Origin: Clusia tigrina
Lineage: Eukaryota > Arthropoda > Insecta > Diptera > Clusiidae
Length of the DNA stretch: 64,000 nucleotides
Reading direction: 5' to 3'
Assembly: GCA_920105625.2 (NCBI GenBank)
Contig: OV050030.1
Coordinates: 62,780,322-62,844,321, forward strand
Positions within the stretch are counted from its first letter, which is position 1. The number at the start of each line of letters is the position of its first letter. Under the pieces are notes generated by a model, which saw only the letters and a list, made by a program, of their open reading frames with translations, searched no databases and had not been told where the DNA came from. Both the position numbers and the translations under genes were made by a program. Below are positions 56,290 to 64,000 of this stretch, piece by piece.

Positions 56290-56900
56290 TTATGGGATTG
56301 ACGAACTACAATTTTTCGTCGTGAGAGTTACGAGTAGATTCATCAAAAAGGGAGTATGAAAGTGAATTCGAGCTCTGTCTGGATGGTTGGGAGCCAGAAT
56401 GGGATTGAGTTCATTTTTTCTCAGTGGTGGATATTTTAATGTTTGCAATTTTTTGTACACAATACAGCCTTTATAATTTGTTGGGTGATTACCTTCACAC
56501 AATGCACATTTGACGTCATCAGTTCTCGTCTTACGCGAGCAATCTGCAGACGAGTGAGCTCCAGTGCATTTAATGCAGACCTGTTTTCTGCGGTAGTAGG
56601 TTTTTGTGTGACCATACTGCTGGCAGTTAGCGCATTGAGGGATTTCGCGCTTTGGACGAGGTGACTCAAATACAATTTTCGTATTGAAGAGATACTTGAC
56701 TCCGTAAATATCCTTGTTGTTTGGGTTCGCTTTTACCACAACAATGAATATTGGCAGTGGTTTTTTGGTATTTCTTTGTTTAATATTCCAGATGTTCACG
56801 GCAGTGTGGCGAAGTCCTAGCAGTGATTCAGCAATTTCCTCTGTGCTAATAGACGAGTGCATGTTTTTGAGTGATGTTTGTTGCTGTTGCCGCTGAGGAG
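56290..56900 (-). pseudogene. Jockey J5 ORF1, 190-codon open part
   Basis: MHSSISTEEIAESLLGLRHT (homologous to the GLHHTISTEKIKEEI block of J1), FESPRPKREIPQCANCQQYG, three knuckles (CANCQQYGHTKTYY with the last Cys as Tyr; CIKCTGAHSSADC; CALCEGNHPTNYKGC), then VYKKLQTLKYPPLRKNEL. Upstream, up to 56960, is a CAA/Gln-rich stretch with two stops. It ends near 56290 in unrelated sequence, so the ORF1 C-terminus and the ORF2 start are partly deleted. Confidence 0.87.
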
Positions 56901-57157
56901 TTTGTAGTTGTTGTGATTATTGCTGTATTGGTTGTTGTTGGTGTATTTAGCCGCCCCATTTGGGTGAGGAGTGGCCTACAGACAATTCGAAATTTTCCGG
57001 TTTTTTATTTTCCAGATTTTTTTTTAATTTTTCTTTTGAAAAGTTTTTGGCAACTCTATTTTCAATTATATTAGTTGAACAAAAACAAATATCAAAAACT
57101 ACTGCATACTTTTTGCTTCAAAATATTTTCGCCTATACTTCTACACCTAGTCAGGGT

Positions 57158-57158
<1 letters not shown>

Positions 57159-57202
<44 letters not shown>

Positions 57203-57214
57203 TATATATATATA
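57159..57214. repeat. (TA)n microsatellite, left of the palindrome
   Basis: About 56 bp of TA repeats with one G interruption at 57201. Confidence 0.95.
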
Positions 57215-59085
<1,871 letters not shown>

Positions 59086-60520
59086 TAACTACGACCATGC
59101 ATATATGTATTGCAATAAAAATCGAGAAAAAAATTGAGGAAAAAAAATTTTATCATAAATAAAAATGAAACTAGAGTAGTTTTTCTAGGAATTGATTGGA
59201 TTAAGGGTAAGTAGAATTTAGAATAAGGAAGAAGAGTAAAATGTAGGTGGAGAGATAGTGTGTGACAAAGTAATGGATTAGAAAGAAGTAAACATGTGAA
59301 TTTAAGTATGAATAGCTCAAATTAAGTTCTATGAAAGGGAAAAGTTCGCTAAAGAAATGAATGAAATTAATAAATGGTTACGAATAGAGTACCTATAATA
59401 CCGGGTAAGTACTGGTACAAACAAAGGGTATTACACAGTTAAAATTTCACTCATCTTTCCAAATATATATTACTATATTAATATTAAGTAAAATCTGTTG
59501 TACATTGAAAGGGAAAGACGAGAGAAACAAAATTAAAATAGAAACAAGAGAAACAAAATTAAAATAAAAACAAGAAAAATTTTAAAAATAGGAATTTGAA
59601 AAATATGTAGTAATATACGAGTAAGTAACAGGGTGTGAGAGGATACACTCGTTTAACATACCAGGCGATAACTAATTTAAAAACATTAGGGGCGATGAAC
59701 AATTTAGTCATACAATTGAGAATGTTTTCATATAAACCGGTTTTTTTTTGCTCACGATTAAAACGAAAAACAAATTTGTAAAGAAAAAACTAAATTATAA
59801 TAAAATAATTTCGATGTATTTGAATAAAAAATAAAGTAAAAAGATTTAAAAAACTTTTAAACTTTATGTAAAAGTGAAATTAAAATCAATGGTTGTTTAT
59901 AAAGTAATTTTCTTTTTAAAAATAATTAATAATGGCGAAATTGGTAAGAAAGAAGGCCGATATATATAGGTTACATATATTTTGAAGTTTTAAGTCGTTA
60001 TGGGCAGATAAGAATATTTTGCTGAATTATCATATGCAACATGGACTTAAAAGGAGCGTACTGCAGCGTCGAAGCGAGAGCATGAGGAATAAACTTCCTT
60101 GAAAACAACCTGCGAACAGTGGTACTGAACTAAAGCGTAAGTGCGAAGCATCAACACAGAAATAACGGTGGTTGGCGACATATTGCGTGCCAAGATGCGT
60201 CCATTGTTTCTAACTTTGAACAAGTTACCCGAGGCAGCGCCATCCTTGCGAAGTATTTCTTCGTACGTAAGGCTCCAGAGCGGATCTACGCATTAACCAA
60301 AGTGAGAACCACGTAGACAGAAAAAGGTCTAACAGTAGTTATCAGAGTTCCACTATCACTATTGGAATGATTGACGATGTACAAAGTGTACACTATCCCA
60401 AAGCGATTGAACGCATATTCGAATTTATCATCAAAGACCAGGTATGACTACATATCCGAAAGCAATCACAAGAACTTTACAGTGGTCAATCCATAAAGAA
60501 AGAGAAAAATTGCCGTGATG
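59086..60520. other. AT-rich region, nothing identified
   Basis: No domain, no inverted ends and no long frame. A 26-bp-period duplication of GAGAAACAAAATTAAAATA occurs near 59522-59573. It may be 3' sequence of the gypsy remnant or unrelated intergenic DNA. Confidence 0.35.
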
Positions 60521-61495
60521 TGGATCTCTGTCCGTCTGTCCGTCTGTCCGTCTGTGGCCACTTTTTTTCTACACCGTTAGAGCTATCTTAATGAAATTTT
60601 GCAAAAGTATAGTCTGGACAAAGATACAGACCCAGATTGCTATACGGGCCGATTTGGACAAAGACCACGCCTACCTCCCATATAAGGAACTTTTTTCACC
60701 TTTTTTAAAATGACTATAACTTCGGCCCAATTGACGGAATCGTGACGTTATTTGGCAGTTATGGAGATGTAGGTTCCCCTAAACACTGTGCAAAAAATGG
60801 GCGGTATATATTAATTTCCACGCCCACTATTAACAAATATTAATAACTAAAGATCTGGTAGAGATTTACGGACGAAATTTTACGGGAAAGAACATGTGGA
60901 CATTACAAAGCTATCTGAAACAAATGGGGCTGATCAGAGAAAAGACACGCCCACTTTTGATATAGGGAACTTTCGGGTCTAAAATTAAAATTAGCCTACC
61001 TATGCTCATATTGATCCCAGCGGAATAAAAATTTGCAGAAATATACATGGGGTCCATAATAGTGTGTGTGCAGAGTATGGAGACCATACTAGAACTGCCA
61101 CGCCCAAAATTAGCCTAAAATCATTACTGTGTTCCTATGAAAGGTTTATCAACGAAATTTCACAGGAAGGTTGCGGGTACTAACGTTAAACACCACACAA
61201 AAAATGGGCGTGTTTTTTCAACGGCCACGCCCACTATTGACATATTATTATAACTTATGACCTATACAATATTTTTGGACGAAACTTTCTATTAGTACGT
61301 ATATGGACCCTACAAAGCCATACACAAGAAACGGGGTCGATATAATCATTTCAAGGTACCCTACCAAAAATTACCGTAAATGCTCCTCGTAATGATGATT
61401 TATGAAGAAAACATCCCCATTATTGAAGTCGCACGCACAAGAAAAGGTAAAGGGTATTTCGTAGTCGGTCTAACCCGACCTCAGACTTCTTTACT
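60521..61495. repeat. Repeat X, second copy, about 970 bp
   Basis: It starts with a short (CTGTCCGT)n run (60527-60556) and AGAGCTATCTTAATGAAATTTT. Two internal copies of AAAAAATGGGCG...CCACGCCCACTA occur (60789 and 61197; offset about 408). It ends near CGCACGCACAAGAAAAGG and AGTCGGTCTAACCCGAC. It aligns to 43602-43700 plus 54317-54960. No protein coding and no terminal inverted repeats are seen; the class of element is unknown. Confidence 0.8.
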
Positions 61496-61561
61496 CGTTT
61501 TCCTTCTGAGTTTGACATTTCGTCGCTGGGCTGTGACGTCAACCTAGCAATAAATACATAA

Positions 61562-62248
61562 GCCTCGTTTCACACGAACGGCAACGGCGCGACACGGCGA
61601 TGATAAATATACACAAAACTGCACAACAAAGTCCCAAAACCAAAACAATATTTAAATTGACGGCGCCGCAGTCCGACTATATATGAAATTAGTCACCAAG
61701 TGCGACAAAATCATTTTTCCCCAGAAACTAAAAAAAAGTCTCCTCCGCTCTTTTTCGTTGTATGTTTTAATTGGATTTCTTATACAATGGAGCGTAGATA
61801 TACGTACACATACTTTGCATTAAGGCAATAATAATACAATTTGAACTTTCTGCAGTCTCATATGTAAGTAAGTAGGTATACAAATTTCGTCTGCAAGTGC
61901 CAAAAAATCAATTTTCCACAGAAATTAAAAAAAGGTCTGTCTCGTCTGTCTTTTTCCCCAGATATTTAAAAAAATAACGGAAAAGATGCAAGCAGAATTG
62001 TCAAAATAAACAACAAAATCGCTGGACGATTGAAAGTTTCCGCCGGCAACTATGCCAATTGTGCACTATTCTTTATTTTGATTTGGCATTTTTGTTTTGT
62101 TTTGTTTTGTTTTTCAGCCGCAATCATAGATTGTCTGATAGTGTGAATCTCTTGGTATAAGCATACACACTTTTCGCAGTTATGGAGTTTTGTGCAGTTT
62201 TGTGTATATTCATCATTGCCGTGTCACGCTGTGTGTGTGAAACGAGGC
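61562..62248. mobile_element. Harbinger-like MITE (TAA target duplication, 687 bp)
   Basis: The left end GCCTCGTTTCACACGAACGG and the right end (inverted) GCCTCGTTTCACACACACAG continue into shared ACACGGC, ATATACACAAAACTGCACAA blocks, giving about 65 bp of imperfect inverted repeats. TAA occurs on both sides (61559-61561 and 62249-62251). The 3-bp TAA target fits PIF/Harbinger. Inside is a diverged direct repeat (near 61688-61765 and 61885-61960). No transposase is encoded. Confidence 0.75.
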
Positions 62249-62251
62249 TAA

Positions 62252-63107
62252 TGCGGATAGATATTTTTTTGACATTTCTCTTTGCAACCATGCTATTGTG
62301 ACATAGAACGAAAAATTTTTGTACTCCGCATTGCGCAATCTTTGTTTCTATTATTTTTGACGGTGGCATAACCACACATACACAATTGCAACTTCTGTGT
62401 GCTACTTGCCTTGTCAATAAATTCGTTGAGAAATAATCTTCATGTTCACAGAATTGACGACTATCGACTTAATCACAATTTTTATTAATTATTTTAGTTA
62501 TTAGTAGTATAATACTATGCCTTAAGACCAAACAATTATGATTCTTCAAGTTATGATTACCATGGTGCAATTACAAAGAACAAAAGGGAAAATGGAAAGC
62601 AATCGGATCAGATTTTATATTAAGAAAAGTTATTGTTTTGTTTTGTTCTTAACTTTGATTCCTACACAGGTACTTTAACCTGGAAATTGAAATAGTTGTT
62701 TCAAGCACTTGAACTTGAACAACTTGGTGAAGGATGAAATAAACTTCACTTGTTGTAAGCTGGGTTATAATTCACGATTTTATTTGCCAGTTATGGCCTT
62801 AACTACAATTAATTACAATAACAAAAACTTAAGTGGTACGGTAAAAATGAATACACAATAAAATATTAAAGAATGCAAATGTAGCAAAGTAAGGCTATTG
62901 GCTTATGGGTAACGAACTGGCGATGACTCAAGGCCAATGCCACGTTATATATGTTGCCAATATGCATGATTGTGTCTGCTGACTCGCCATCATACGGGTG
63001 TTTCACCTACTGCTACCAAAGGAAATGCACTTGGCGTGTGCTGTTATGTAGCGGATGACGATATTGTTGTGCCTACGAAAATTACTTTTCGTACAGCTAT
63101 AATATAT
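62252..63107. other. Intergenic AT-rich region, nothing identified
   Basis: No supported coding frame, element end or RNA gene. TTGTTTTGTTTT-like runs and short duplications only. Confidence 0.5.
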
Positions 63108-63419
63108 TGTTACGAAATCGCCCTCTTGACAATTTATTCTGTTACGAAATTGCGCTCCTGACAATTTACTCTAACTCTCTGTACTCGGATTCATACCACT
63201 AGATTGTGTAGTAATCAAACAATCGCTGGTTAAATTAAAGTAACTGACTTTATTTAATTATTGTAATTTACACGCTTAATATTTGGCTTAAAGATTACTT
63301 TATTACAATTTGTACTTATTTCAAAATTCATTAAGCAGTCTATTTAATAATTAATTTCATCACTTTACAATTGGCAATTTCGTAACAGAATAAATTTTCA
63401 AGAGGGCAATTTCGTAACA
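63108..63419. mobile_element. 312-bp fold-back element or solo LTR with 4-bp target duplication
   Basis: It starts TGTTACGAAATCGCCCTCTT and ends with the inverted match, flanked by ATAT at 63104-63107 and 63420-63423. Each end is a pair of 32-bp tandem units (63108-63139, 63140-63171 at left; inverted copies at right, about 63372-63419). TG...CA ends and the 4-bp duplication fit an LTR. The 50-bp inverted, tandem-built ends fit a fold-back MITE. No ORF. Confidence 0.65.
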
Positions 63420-63423
63420 ATAT

Positions 63424-63940
63424 GTAAATTTCATATATTTGTATGTACTGTTTACTCGAATATGTATAATAATTTTTGTGCATAAATGAGGAATGTGTTA
63501 ATTCGGCATGTAAATTCATGATACCGCATTTCCACTTTTTTTTGCGGGTATTTTAAAACACGCGTTAACTTGAAGATTTATCTCTAAAATGAGAATTACA
63601 AAAAGCAAGTGATATTATAAAAAGAATAATAACTGTTTTTCTTCAAATTTCAATGTTAGTCCTTACTTCTCTTTTTACCAAATTGAAAATAAAGGAACAA
63701 AAAATACTCTAAATTTATTATACACGCAATGAAGTCCCGCAGAAGTCGGAAACTGGTTAACTTATAGATAAGTTTTGAACTAGTAAATTAACCACTTGAT
63801 TTTTTACTAGGGATATGGAATACGTGTACAACAAACACAAAAAATTCACTTACACTATACATATGAGCAAAAAAAATCGTTGAAACATTTAATAAATAAC
63901 GAGTGAATTGAATGTCATTTCTTATTCTTCTTTGCTCTAA
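63424..63940. other. AT-rich region, nothing identified
   Basis: No coding or element features recognised. It ends with the TAA target at 63938-63940. Confidence 0.5.
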
Positions 63941-64000
63941 CCCTCGTTTCACACCAGACGGCAACGGCGCTAAACCCAAAACTGAACAAAACTCAAAACA
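63941..64000. mobile_element. Left end of another Harbinger-like MITE, cut by the window edge
   Basis: CCCTCGTTTCACACCAGACG, followed by GCAACGGCGC and AAAACTGAACAAAACT, matches the left terminus of the element at 61562 and is likewise preceded by TAA. Only 60 bases are in the window. Confidence 0.7.

Larger units (their letters stand above)
55724..57050 (-). mobile_element. Jockey-clade fragment J5 (ORF1 and endonuclease)
   Basis: Minus strand: Gln/Asn-rich start of the visible ORF1, zinc knuckles, and then ORF2 endonuclease. RT is missing: the sequence stops at 55723 where LOA fragment D begins. The upstream side fades into AT-rich DNA near 57050. Confidence 0.8.

Overview
This window looks like heterochromatic or intergenic DNA of an insect, most likely a dipteran; a tephritid-type fly is possible but I cannot prove it from sequence alone. 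There is no recognisable single-copy host gene, tRNA or rRNA. Almost every base that can be assigned belongs to a transposable element (TE) or a simple repeat. The mix (Jockey, LOA and I-type non-LTR retrotransposons, mariner/Tc1 elements, Helitrons, copia, a gypsy/errantivirus-type provirus, hAT, piggyBac-like and Harbinger-like MITEs, long (TA)n tracts) is typical of flies. Most open frames are broken by frameshifts, stops or deletions. The clear exception is the gypsy-type provirus, whose gag and pol are intact.

Layout. 1-3945: degraded Jockey (J1, + strand). 3946-4839: non-coding, with a 196-bp-period duplication. 4840-5302: 5'-truncated I-like fragment with a TAA tail. 5303-8055: Jockey J2, split by a mariner (M1, 7044-7995). 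8160-10450: two antisense Helitron coding fragments in permuted order. 10495-10720: (TA)n. 10721-14870: end-to-end Helitron (H3, + strand) with TC...CTAG termini and a 3' hairpin. 14871-15890: tandem repeats. 15895-16990: antisense Helitron helicase fragment. 17020-18300: antisense ORF1 of an LOA-like element. 18300-19194: unexplained degenerate sequence. 19195-20430: antisense hAT. 20449-22930: antisense copia. 23107-23210: (TA)n.

23211-31863: near-complete errantivirus-like provirus on the minus strand. It has a 384-bp LTR, a polypurine tract, env (one stop), pol, gag, a long structured leader, a tRNA-Lys-type primer site, and a second LTR that lacks its outer 53 bp. The two LTRs differ at 3 of 331 positions, so the insertion is young. 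31864-32003: (TA)n. 32004-32925: deleted Tc1/mariner-like element with intact ends.

32942-43601: Jockey J3 (minus) carrying mariner M2, then an LOA element (A, minus) split by a full-length Jockey (J4, 36671-42110, 7-bp target-site duplication). J4 itself carries a piggyBac-like MITE and an in-frame (TA)n expansion. 43602-54960: a non-coding repeat, X, split by LOA element B (+ strand, 43701-54316, target duplication of at least 10 bp), which is itself split by LOA element C (minus). 54961-57050: an LOA 5' fragment and a Jockey fragment (both minus). 57159-59085: gypsy-type RT/RNase H/integrase remnant, preceded by a perfect 133-bp inverted duplication around a (TA)n core. 59086-64000: AT-rich DNA, a second copy of repeat X, a Harbinger-like MITE, a fold-back element with 4-bp target duplications, and the start of another Harbinger-like MITE at the window edge.

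The genes do not form a host pathway. The coherent units are TE replication modules: endonuclease-RT for non-LTR elements, Rep-helicase for Helitrons, Gag-Pol-Env for the provirus, and transposases for the DNA elements. The insertion order (X before B before C; A before J4 before the MITE; J2 before M1; J3 before M2) can be read directly from interrupted frames and target duplications. The most unusual items are the two tRNA-like modules in the provirus leader, the perfect palindrome at 57215-57608, the conserved hairpin of repeat X and the fold-back element at 63108-63419.
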